Shown: piece after piece, positions 1-5,094 of the stretch
Layout of the letters: every line of letters starts with the position of its first letter
Numbering within the stretch: position 1 is the first letter of the stretch
DNA from: Cellvibrionales bacterium UBA1963
GTDB taxonomy: Bacteria > Pseudomonadota > Gammaproteobacteria > Pseudomonadales > UBA7434
DNA length: 5,433 nucleotides
Assembly (NCBI GenBank): GCA_002336035.1
Contig: DDED01000106.1
Coordinates: forward strand, 1-5,433
Direction of reading: 5' to 3'
Program-made: the position numbers and the translations under genes
Notes under the pieces: generated by a model
The model's input: only the letters and a program-made list of their open reading frames with translations
Told to the model about the DNA's origin: nothing
The model's database searches: none

Positions 1-27
1 GCGGTTCGATCCCGCTTAGCTCCACCA
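1..27 (+). tRNA. tRNA-Ala, 3' end (partial)
   Basis: The window opens inside a tRNA gene. Bases 1-4 (GCGG) are the 5' side of the T stem, TTCGATC at 5-11 is the seven-base T loop, CCGCT at 12-16 closes the stem, TAGCTCC at 17-23 is the 3' strand of the acceptor stem, A24 is the discriminator and CCA at 25-27 is encoded. The implied 5' acceptor strand (GGGGCTA or GGAGCTA) and the T arm fit bacterial tRNA-Ala. From memory, the T-stem closing base and acceptor match the enterobacterial GGC-anticodon form better than the TGC form. The anticodon lies outside the window, so the isoacceptor is inferred. A run of six T at 32-37 follows at once and could help end transcription, although the only hairpin before it is the tRNA itself. 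Confidence 0.9.
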
Positions 28-80
28 ATTATTTTTTACAGTATTCTAACCCTTACCGTTGCAAGTATTCATTTAATGCA

Positions 81-102
81 GTGTCAGCATGTGCGCTGTC
101 AC
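81..102. repeat. Inverted repeat (GTG-t-CAGC / GCTG-t-CAC)
   Basis: Bases 81-88 (GTGTCAGC) pair with 95-102 (GCTGTCAC) except for one central T/T mismatch, leaving the six-base loop ATGTGC. That gives seven base pairs in a 22-base element. It lies 54 bases past the tRNA end and upstream of the AT-rich possible promoter at 118-156. It has no T-tract directly after it, so it is not a standard intrinsic terminator. It could be an operator or a processing hairpin in the tRNA 3' trailer. The structure is seen; the role is not. Confidence 0.35.
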
Positions 103-219
103 GTCCCGCTCTATTGAGTATTGTTGTATTTTAAAAATTCTATAGTTTCATATATTCCCAATTTTTAGCGATGATCGAAGGCACCTAGCTATCGATTCAA
201 TAGCCCGTCAGGAGCGCTG

Positions 220-372
220 TTGAAAGAATTCGATCCTATTACTAGCGCAGACTATTTTAGTGCGTCTAATCTCTGGCGTTGTTGGTTTAGCGCGACTCTT
301 GCGTCAATGATAAGATTAGGTGAAAAAGCACAATTATTATTAGCCTGTCGTATGATAATATGCATTTTTTAA
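220..372 (+). CDS. Possible small protein, 50 aa, TTG start
   Basis: An open frame of 50 codons starts at TTG220 and ends at TAA (370-372). It is preceded by AGGAG at 210-214, a near-ideal Shine-Dalgarno five bases from the start, which is the main reason to list it. The translation begins LKEFDPITSADYF, contains the aromatic/Cys patch NLWRCWF (residues 17-23), then an amphipathic ASMIRLGEKAQLLLACR stretch, and ends in hydrophobic RMIICIF. The composition reads like coding sequence, with mixed acidic and basic residues and no low-complexity run. No in-frame ATG lies near the start, and the frame is closed upstream by TGA at 172-174. Near its end another frame stays open to about 425, so a frameshifted longer gene or pseudogene remnant is also possible. 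I recognise no family. It could be a real small protein, a decayed gene or chance. Confidence 0.3.
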   Translation: MKEFDPITSADYFSASNLWRCWFSATLASMIRLGEKAQLLLACRMIICIF

Positions 373-392
373 TCCAACGGTTAATCTCAACG
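369..392. repeat. Near-tandem 12-base direct repeat
   Basis: TTAATCCAACG (369-379) is followed after one base by TTAATCTCAACG (381-392). The two copies differ by a single inserted T. They start 12 bases apart, about one helical turn, as is common for regulators that bind direct repeats. The first copy overlaps the stop codon of the possible small ORF and lies about 170 bases upstream of the SulP start. This may be chance at this length. Confidence 0.3.
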
Positions 393-459
393 TTCCTTCT
401 CTTCAAGGTAGACCTTTTTATTTGATCGTAGTGGCCGTGGCAGCTGCAATCTTTTCTGA

Positions 460-511
460 TAATGATGTCATTACGCGCCTTCAATATTGAATATATCGAG
501 ATCATCTGATC
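460..511. promoter_or_regulatory. Three perfect palindromes at about 20-bp spacing, upstream of SulP
   Basis: Three adjacent perfect dyads share one architecture, two half-sites around a two-base centre: TAATGA-TG-TCATTA at 460-473, TTCAA-TA-TTGAA at 480-491 and GATCA-TC-TGATC at 500-511. Their centres lie at about 466.5, 485.5 and 505.5, so 19 and 20 bp apart, close to two helical turns and thus on the same DNA face. The last ends 41 bases before the SulP ATG. The half-sites differ in sequence, which argues against one regulator binding all three with equal affinity. A GATAAT hexamer (458-463) that could serve as a -10 overlaps the first dyad, but no good -35 precedes it. The regulatory reading is inference; the dyads are directly visible. 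Confidence 0.4.
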
Positions 512-552
512 AATCTTTATTTACGCCTAATTTCAATAGAGAAAATTAACCC

Positions 553-2118
553 ATGTTTGAGATTCAAGCCAGTAAAGTCACCAGTTTTAGCAATGATACC
601 CTTTCAGGCTTAACCGTAGCCTTAGCTTTAGTGCCCGAAGCGGTGGCGTTTGCATTTGTTGCCGGCGTAGAGCCATTAGTTGGGCTTTATGCGGCTTTTA
701 TGGTGGGTTTGATTACGGCTTGTATTGGTGGTCGACCCGGCATGATTAGTGGCGCAACTGGCGCGCTTGCTGTCGTGATGGTGAGCCTCGTTGCCGAGCA
801 CGGTGTAGAGTATCTGTTCATTACTGTGGTATTGATGGGTATTTTGCAGATGCTAGCAGGTATTTTGAAATTGGGTAAGTTCATTCGTATTGTGCCTTAT
901 CCTGTGATGTTGGGGTTTGTTAATGGTTTGGCTATCGTTATTTTCTTGGCGCAATTGAGTCAATTTGGTGAGGCTGAGCAACCCGGTTGGTTAGAAGGCA
1001 CCTTCATGGCAGGCTCCATTGTTGATGTGGCTTGGCTGCAAGGCGAACAGCTTTATATGTTGCTTGGCCTTGTTTTTGTCACCATGTTTATTATTCAATT
1101 TTTACCACGCCTGACGAAGGTGTTGCCTTCTTCATTAGTGGCTATTTTTGTAGTGACTTTGCTGGTATTGGGACTCGACCTAAACACGCGCACAGTGGGC
1201 GATATTGCGTCAATCAGTGGCGGTCTTCCGAGTTTTCATATCCCTTCGGTACCTTACACCCTAGAGACAATATTTATTATCTTGCCTTATGCAACTATTC
1301 TTGCTGCTATTGGTTTGATTGAATCATTACTGACTCTGCGATTGATTGATGAGATTACTGAAACGCGTGGTCGTGGTAATCGCGAATGCATTGGTCAAGG
1401 TGTGGCGAATACGGTTACCGGTTTTTTTGGCGGAATGGGTGGCTGCGCGATGATCGGCCAAAGCATGATTAACGTCAATTCAGGAGGACGAGGGCGAGCC
1501 TCAGGTATCAGCGCAGCACTGTTTCTATTGCTATTTATTTTATTTGCATCACCATTAATAGAGAAGATTCCATTGGCGGCGTTAATCGGCGTAATGTTTA
1601 TTGTGGTAATCGGCACGTTTGAGTGGTCGAGTTTCCGAATTCTTGGCAAAGTGCCACGCAGTGATGCATTTATCTTGGTCGTTGTCTCGGGCGTAACGGT
1701 AGCAACTGACTTGGCCGTTGCTGTCGTGGTTGGCGTGATTATTTCTGCGCTGGTTTTCGCATGGCAACATGCAAAGTATATTCGTATTGATGCCCGCGAA
1801 GATCATAAGGGCTCTACCGTTTATGCAGTGACAGGGCCTTTATTTTTTGGCTCAGTGGCGTCTTTTACTGAGCGGTTTGATCCGAGAGAAGACAATGATG
1901 ATGTGATCATCGATTTTGCGCGTTCGCGAGTGGCTGATCATTCTGGATTGGAAGCGATTGATGCTTTGGCTGAACGTTATGAAAATGCTGGAAAAGCCTT
2001 GCATTTAGTGCATCTTAGCGAAGAGTGCCGTAAATTGCTGAAGAAGGCCGGTAATCTTGTTGAAGTGAATGTGATAGAAGACCCTAAGTATTTTGTTGCT
2101 GAAGATAGCTTAGGGTAG
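553..2118 (+). CDS. SulP-family inorganic anion transporter with STAS domain
   Basis: A 521-residue inner-membrane transporter of the SulP (SLC26-like) family. Members move sulfate, bicarbonate or dicarboxylates by proton or sodium symport or by exchange. The N-terminal part (about 12-405) is a chain of hydrophobic segments. TM1 carries the family motif LVPEAVAFA (26-34), TM3 opens with GRPGMISGATGA (60-71), and the second-repeat binding region reads GGMGGCAMIGQS (293-304) then NSGGRGRASG (309-318). The C-terminal STAS domain (about 422-515) has the strand VIIDFA (451-456) and DHSG (462-465), whose Ser464 is in the place of the phosphorylatable serine of anti-sigma antagonists. Length fits the short SulP branch that includes BicA-like and YbaR/YvdB-like proteins. 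The start is the first ATG of the frame; the Shine-Dalgarno (AGAGA, 538-542) is weak and ten bases away. No carbonic anhydrase or sulfur gene lies nearby, so the substrate is undecided. Confidence 0.95.
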   Translation: MFEIQASKVTSFSNDTLSGLTVALALVPEAVAFAFVAGVEPLVGLYAAFMVGLITACIGGRPGMISGATGALAVVMVSLVAEHGVEYLFITVVLMGILQMLAGILKLGKFIRIVPYPVMLGFVNGLAIVIFLAQLSQFGEAEQPGWLEGTFMAGSIVDVAWLQGEQLYMLLGLVFVTMFIIQFLPRLTKVLPSSLVAIFVVTLLVLGLDLNTRTVGDIASISGGLPSFHIPSVPYTLETIFIILPYATILAAIGLIESLLTLRLIDEITETRGRGNRECIGQGVANTVTGFFGGMGGCAMIGQSMINVNSGGRGRASGISAALFLLLFILFASPLIEKIPLAALIGVMFIVVIGTFEWSSFRILGKVPRSDAFILVVVSGVTVATDLAVAVVVGVIISALVFAWQHAKYIRIDAREDHKGSTVYAVTGPLFFGSVASFTERFDPREDNDDVIIDFARSRVADHSGLEAIDALAERYENAGKALHLVHLSEECRKLLKKAGNLVEVNVIEDPKYFVAEDSLG

Positions 2119-2128
2119 TTCATTACTT

Positions 2129-2145
2129 GGCAAACCAGCATTGCC
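2129..2145. repeat. Short hairpin after the SulP stop
   Basis: GGCAA (2129-2133) pairs with TTGCC (2141-2145) around a seven-base loop, starting 11 bases after the SulP stop codon. The stem is only 5 bp and no T-tract follows, so a terminator role is weakly supported. Confidence 0.25.
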
Positions 2146-2165
2146 TACAGGTAAAATACACTTGC

Positions 2166-2193
2166 CATGTTTGATTGGTATTAATTAAACATG
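2166..2193. terminator. Perfect 11-bp hairpin between convergent genes (possible bidirectional terminator or 3'-end stabiliser)
   Basis: CATGTTTGATT (2166-2176) pairs with AATTAAACATG (2183-2193) around the six-base loop GGTATT; ten pairs are Watson-Crick and one is G-T (G2173 with T2186). It sits between the convergent SulP and SnoaL-like genes and includes the last codons and the stop codon (2181-2183) of the minus-strand gene. It is AT-rich and lacks a T-tract on either side, so it is not a textbook intrinsic terminator. It may stop or protect transcripts from both sides; this is inferred from position. Confidence 0.45.
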
Positions 2194-2576
2194 CCGGCTT
2201 GGTATTGATAGTAGGTATCCATACTCTCCCAAACCTGACTGATCTTGCCGTCTTGGCATTGAAAGCGAAATAAATATTCATTGCAGTAGTCGCGGTCATC
2301 GTGCATTTTTGCATTCAGTATAAAGTGAACGGCGGCATTGTCGTCTTCGACGATTGTGGCGCGACGGTCAATAGTTATCGTTTCAAAACGAAATAAGTGA
2401 CTGCCTTTGCCCAGCATCTCTAGCACCGCACTCAAACCAATAAACGGGCCGCCAAACGGGTGAGCCGGTGGCAGGTGCCAGATAATATCGCTGTCAAAGT
2501 AATCACTAATCGGTGTGTCACTTTGCCCCGTGAGTGAAGCAAAGTACTGTTCAATCAAATGGCGATTATTGCTCAT
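2181..2576 (-). CDS. SnoaL-like / NTF2-fold small protein
   Basis: A 131-residue protein with the look of the NTF2-like superfamily (SnoaL-like, ketosteroid-isomerase-like). It has an N-terminal helix (NRHLIEQYFASL), the early acidic/aromatic segment SDYFDSDIIWHLPP, then HPFGGPFIGLSAVLEML, typical of the 'G...G...I..F' stretch before the sheet. Alternating strands follow (FETITIDRRATIVEDDNAAVHFILNAKM, CNEYLFRFQCQDGKISQVWESMDTYYQ). The ending with W-E-S-x-D is characteristic of the last strand. Family members are isomerases, cyclases, hydratases or non-catalytic binding proteins, so no reaction can be assigned. I chose ATG at 2576 rather than the in-frame ATG at 2585: AAGG (read on the minus strand, 2587-2590) is ten bases from the first but only one base from the second. 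The gene is convergent with SulP and divergent from the DUF1214 gene, whose intergenic region it shares. Confidence 0.8.
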   Translation of the reverse strand: MSNNRHLIEQYFASLTGQSDTPISDYFDSDIIWHLPPAHPFGGPFIGLSAVLEMLGKGSHLFRFETITIDRRATIVEDDNAAVHFILNAKMHDDRDYCNEYLFRFQCQDGKISQVWESMDTYYQYQAGMFN

Positions 2577-2652
2577 AAGTCGCATACCTTATTGATGAAT
2601 GGCTAGGTTATTTTAGATTGGGTTGATAAAAACCAGTGTAGCTGACTTTAGG

Positions 2653-2669
2653 TCGTTAGCCATTAACGA
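2653..2669. promoter_or_regulatory. Operator-like inverted repeat TCGTTA-N5-TAACGA
   Basis: TCGTTA (2653-2658) and TAACGA (2664-2669) are perfect inverted half-sites around GCCAT, in the shared region between divergent genes. A further TTAACG occurs 27 bases on (2690-2695). The size and spacing suit a helix-turn-helix dimer such as TetR or MarR families, but no regulator gene is in the window. Function is inferred. Confidence 0.35.
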
Positions 2670-2750
2670 ATGTAAATCTTTAGGAGTACTTAACGCATTG
2701 TATTGCCTAGTAATTAAGATAATTTGATCAGCGATTGTCGTATACGGCCA

Positions 2751-2824
2751 GGCTATTCTCAAAGATTGATTGAAGTTAAAGGTAGCGGCTTATTAAAGTG
2801 GTTATCATAGGCTAACAATAGCCG
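2751..2824 (+). promoter_or_regulatory. Leader with mutually exclusive hairpins upstream of the DUF1214 gene
   Basis: The segment AATAGCCG (2817-2824) has three upstream complements: GGCTATT (2751-2757, 7 bp perfect with 2817-2823), CGGCT-t-ATT (2786-2794, 8 bp with one bulge), and GGCTA (2810-2814), which forms a tight stem with 2819-2823 around the tetraloop ACAA. Only one can form at a time. The region ends 76 bases before the DUF1214 start. If transcription starts upstream of it, it could be a structural switch. No T-tract terminator and no known riboswitch motif is visible, so this remains speculative. Confidence 0.25.
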
Positions 2825-2900
2825 TAATGAGTTTATTTTATTATTACTGTGAGTCTATTTCTGCTGTTAAATGACCGACTAATAAAAAAAGGAAAAAATC

Positions 2901-4124
2901 ATGATAAAAAAAATTATTGCTTTAGTGTTGGTGTTGCTGATAGGTATCGTGATGGGTTTGCAGTTACCTAGAGGCGCCGCTTTAATAGCGACTATAAGCA
3001 GCCTAGGCGGCAGTGCATCGACTGATTATGCAGGCTTAAAGTCTAATCAAGCCTTTGAAGACTTTAAAGATTTGCTCGATAGCACCCATCAAATGGTACT
3101 CAATGAGGCGCAGACTGAGCAAGAGGCGATTGAGGGCATGCGTTGGTTATTGCGCGTCGTGTCAATGAGTACAGTGGTAGCGGCAGATGCCAATCCGCGA
3201 TTACCCCATTTTCAACGCATGGATACTGACGTGCGAAAAGTAGGGGGCGATAATCCTGATGCCGAATACCACAATGTGCAAATCAATGGCCAGTATGATT
3301 ATATTATTCGCGGTAAGCATCGTAGTGATGACTACCTAAGCTTTACCATTACGGGCGGCTTGGGTATGACCGAACGGCGTGGTGTGGGTTATATTAATGA
3401 CCAGCAATTAAATCGCGACGCTGAGGGTCACTTTACTTTACTGCTAAGTAAAGATGAGCCTGACATAAACGCTTATGGTAATAATGGTCTACCGGCTAAC
3501 TGGATTCAGATACCAGACGATGCCTCGGGTATTTTGGTTCGTCAATACATGGCCGACCGAATGCTCACCGAGCAAGCTACGCTTACTATTGATGTGTTGG
3601 GTGACAAGCCCGTCTATGCGCCACCGTCTGACCAGACCATTGCCAATAGCTTAATCGGCACCAGTTACGCCTTTTTAAAACTGACTACCTTACATAAATA
3701 CGTATTGCCTGAATTATTAACTGAGACGAATCAATTTGTTCAAACCTCCAGTGAAAGTTTAGGTTCAGCCATAAGTGGTGAAGATAATCTATACATGATT
3801 GGCAGTTATCAATTAGCCGATGACGAAGCGTTAGTCATCAACGCGCAACCGCCTGAAACTCGTTATTGGAATTTAACCCTTGAGTCTCGCTGGCATGAAA
3901 CGCATGACTATTTGCATCGACCCACCTCGTTAACTTTGTCAGAGGTTGAATACGGTGCTGATGGCAGCGTTGAATTTGTTGTGGCCCACCAAGACCCTGG
4001 TCATCCAAACTGGCTCGATACCAGCGGTTATCATTTTGGCTTTATGACCTTTCGCTGGTTAGATGGTAAAGGCTCATCGGTAGAATTGCCGCAGGCCAAA
4101 GTCGTTAAATTCAGTGAGCTTTAA
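2901..4124 (+). CDS. DUF1214 domain protein with N-terminal membrane anchor or signal
   Basis: A 407-residue protein. Residues 1-22 (two lysines, then a hydrophobic run ending near QLPRG) form a signal anchor or signal peptide with no clear A-x-A cleavage site and no lipobox cysteine, so most of the chain is probably periplasmic. The middle (about 50-290) is a helical segment then a beta-rich part and is not recognised as a named domain. The C-terminal 296-407 is the DUF1214 domain: NLYMIGSYQLADDEALVI, RYWNLTLESRW, DYLHRPTSL, DGSVEFVVAHQDPGHPNWLDTSG and the terminal VVKFSEL all follow the family pattern. The biochemical role of DUF1214 is not established. The start is supported by AAGGA (2889-2893) seven bases before ATG. 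Stretches of 7, 6 and 8 A surround the Shine-Dalgarno and codons 2-5. It is the first gene of a likely two-gene operon with the SDR. Confidence 0.85.
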   Translation: MIKKIIALVLVLLIGIVMGLQLPRGAALIATISSLGGSASTDYAGLKSNQAFEDFKDLLDSTHQMVLNEAQTEQEAIEGMRWLLRVVSMSTVVAADANPRLPHFQRMDTDVRKVGGDNPDAEYHNVQINGQYDYIIRGKHRSDDYLSFTITGGLGMTERRGVGYINDQQLNRDAEGHFTLLLSKDEPDINAYGNNGLPANWIQIPDDASGILVRQYMADRMLTEQATLTIDVLGDKPVYAPPSDQTIANSLIGTSYAFLKLTTLHKYVLPELLTETNQFVQTSSESLGSAISGEDNLYMIGSYQLADDEALVINAQPPETRYWNLTLESRWHETHDYLHRPTSLTLSEVEYGADGSVEFVVAHQDPGHPNWLDTSGYHFGFMTFRWLDGKGSSVELPQAKVVKFSEL

Positions 4125-4150
4125 TTTTTTTCATACGCGACAGTTTCTAG

Positions 4151-4156
4151 AGAGGA
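4151..4156 (+). promoter_or_regulatory. Shine-Dalgarno for the SDR gene
   Basis: AGAGGA lies four bases before ATG4161. This strong site, in the 36-base gap after the DUF1214 stop, fixes the SDR start. The gap begins with a T7 run (4125-4131), preceded only by an all-AT TTAAA/TTTAA stem, so I read it as an operon junction rather than a terminator. Confidence 0.7.
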
Positions 4157-4160
4157 TGAG

Positions 4161-4958
4161 ATGGCAAATCGTTTGCAAAATAAAACGGCTTTAGTGACCG
4201 GTGCGGGTGCCGGTATTGGCCGTGCTAGTGCACTCAGGTTTTCCCTAGAAGGGGCGAAAGTCATCATTAACGATATTAATGCAGATTTAGCAAATCAAAC
4301 GTTGGCCTTAATTGCTGGCATGGGTGGTGAGGCTGAGGTAATTGTTGCTGATGTGACTCAGCAGCAAGAAGTTGAACGTTTAGTCGAGCAAAGCCGACAG
4401 GCCTTGGGATGTTTAGATATTTTATTTTGCAATGCGGGTGGGTCTTTGCCGGCTGCGTTTGTTGATGTGTCAGATGATGAATTCGAAGCTATTTATTCAT
4501 TAAATTTTCGGTCGGTTCATTACTGCATTAAAGCGGCATTGCCGATTATGTTGTCTCAACACAGCGGTGCTATTTTGTGCACGTCTTCAGGTGCAGGCAT
4601 TAACTATTCACCGGGCTTAGCCGCTTATGGAGCAGCGAAAGCTGGTTTGACGAGTTTGGCGAGGAGCATAGCCGTTGAATACGGCAGTCAAGGTATTCGG
4701 GCTAATGTGATTGCGCCGGGCCCTATTGAAACGGCTTCCTTGCGAGCATGGCTCGATTCGCTTGATGCCAAGCAGACGGAGACGAATACTAAATCGACTT
4801 ACCAAGAATGGTGTGAGCATGTGCCGGTGGGTCGTTTAGGTGCAGCTGAGGATATTGCCAATGCGGCTTTATTTTTGGTGTCAGATGAAGCGGCGTTTGT
4901 GAACGGTGTTTTGTTGCCGGTCGATGGTGCAATTCACGCCAAGCTGTCATCGGCTTAA
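4161..4958 (+). CDS. Short-chain dehydrogenase/reductase (classical SDR)
   Basis: A 265-residue cytosolic NAD(P)-dependent oxidoreductase of the classical SDR family, usual length about 250. Visible in order: cofactor loop TGAGAGIG (13-20); acidic Asp38 at the end of strand 2, which favours NAD(H) over NADP(H); DV at 64-65 for adenine binding; NAG (91-93); Asn115; and the catalytic Ser143, Tyr156 and Lys160 (YGAAK), so the Asn-Ser-Tyr-Lys tetrad is complete. Then come APGPIET (185-191), a substrate lid with an inserted polar stretch (about 192-222), the PVGRLGAAEDIA motif and the C-terminal VNGVLLPVDGA. It should interconvert an alcohol and a ketone or aldehyde; the substrate is set by the lid and cannot be read. 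It lies 36 bases after the DUF1214 gene on the same strand and is probably co-transcribed with it. Confidence 0.93.
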   Translation: MANRLQNKTALVTGAGAGIGRASALRFSLEGAKVIINDINADLANQTLALIAGMGGEAEVIVADVTQQQEVERLVEQSRQALGCLDILFCNAGGSLPAAFVDVSDDEFEAIYSLNFRSVHYCIKAALPIMLSQHSGAILCTSSGAGINYSPGLAAYGAAKAGLTSLARSIAVEYGSQGIRANVIAPGPIETASLRAWLDSLDAKQTETNTKSTYQEWCEHVPVGRLGAAEDIANAALFLVSDEAAFVNGVLLPVDGAIHAKLSSA

Positions 4959-4967
4959 GTATTGTGT

Positions 4968-5004
4968 GTGAAAGGCGCCTTGCGAACAGGCCGCTTTGAT
5001 TCAC
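4968..5004. terminator. Imperfect hairpin between convergent SDR and nitronate monooxygenase genes
   Basis: AAAG (4971-4974) pairs with CTTT (4994-4997), CG (4976-4977) with CG (4992-4993) and CCT (4978-4980) with AGG (4988-4990), around loop TGCGAAC, with one bulged base on each side. An outer GTG (4968-4970)/CAC (5002-5004) can extend it past an internal loop. It starts ten bases after the SDR stop. No T-tract follows, so it is at best a weak or Rho-assisted terminator. Confidence 0.35.
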
Positions 5005-5032
5005 CACCATAAAATAATTGAATAAGAAAAGA

Positions 5033-5072
5033 ATGGCTCATCGAGTGCACAGTGAGCGCGCCCATAAGCCAT
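5033..5072. repeat. Nested inverted repeats downstream of both convergent genes
   Basis: ATGGCT (5033-5038) pairs with AGCCAT (5067-5072). An overlapping alternative is GCTCA (5036-5040) with TGAGC (5053-5057). A separate perfect dyad TAGAAA-T-TTTCTA follows at 5077-5089, just before the end of the minus-strand gene. They lie in the 3' region between convergent genes, where hairpins often end or protect transcripts; none has a clear T-tract. Confidence 0.3.
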
Positions 5073-5094
5073 GAAGTAGAAATTTTCTATGTGT

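Larger units (their letters stand above)
28..552. other. Intergenic region between tRNA-Ala and the SulP gene
   Basis: This is 525 bases without a confidently assigned gene. In order it holds: a T6 run after the tRNA (32-37); an inverted repeat with one T/T mismatch (81-102); an AT-rich stretch with -10-like hexamers TATAGT (141-146) and TATATT (151-156) but no convincing -35; a possible small ORF (220-372); a bulged hairpin at 246-264 inside that ORF; an imperfect 12-base direct repeat (369-392); a weak terminator-like AAGG/CCTT stem before T-rich sequence (405-423); and three perfect short palindromes (460-511) just before the SulP start. A 72-codon open frame on the minus strand (287-505) has a Lys/Arg/Ile/Leu-rich, low-complexity translation and no family likeness. 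I do not accept it as a gene. I see no phage integrase or second copy of the tRNA end. Confidence 0.6.
2577..2900. other. Divergent intergenic region (SnoaL-like / DUF1214 genes)
   Basis: This 324-base gap should hold promoters for both flanking genes. It contains the inverted repeat TCGTTA-N5-TAACGA (2653-2669) with another TTAACG at 2690-2695, the palindrome CGTATACG (2739-2746), a GATAAT hexamer (2718-2723) that could be a + strand -10, and a leader with alternative hairpins (2751-2824). On the minus strand TAAAAT (about 2612-2617) could be a -10 for the SnoaL-like gene. None of these has a convincing -35 at 16-18 bases, so I call no promoter firmly. An AGGAG at 2682-2686 leads only to a nine-codon TTG frame and is not counted as a gene. 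Confidence 0.55.

Noticed and set aside
1..27. tRNA 3' end as an integration site for a genomic island
   Set aside because: tRNA ends are common attachment sites, but I see no integrase, no phage gene and no second copy of the tRNA end in the window.
287..505. 72-codon open frame on the minus strand
   Set aside because: The translation is low-complexity, rich in Ile, Arg, Lys and Ser, without family features. It overlaps the possible small ORF and the palindrome cluster, and I see no convincing ribosome site.
1032..1322. 96-codon open frame on + inside the SulP gene
   Set aside because: It is out of frame with a clear SulP coding sequence and its translation resembles no protein family.
2682..2726. 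Leader peptide after AGGAG at 2682-2686
   Set aside because: Only a nine-codon TTG frame follows, with an 11-base spacing and no codon bias that would suggest attenuation.
4105..4131. Intrinsic terminator after the DUF1214 gene (TTAAA/TTTAA stem plus T7)
   Set aside because: The stem is five AT pairs only and overlaps the stop codon. A strong Shine-Dalgarno for the SDR follows within 36 bases, so an operon junction is more likely.
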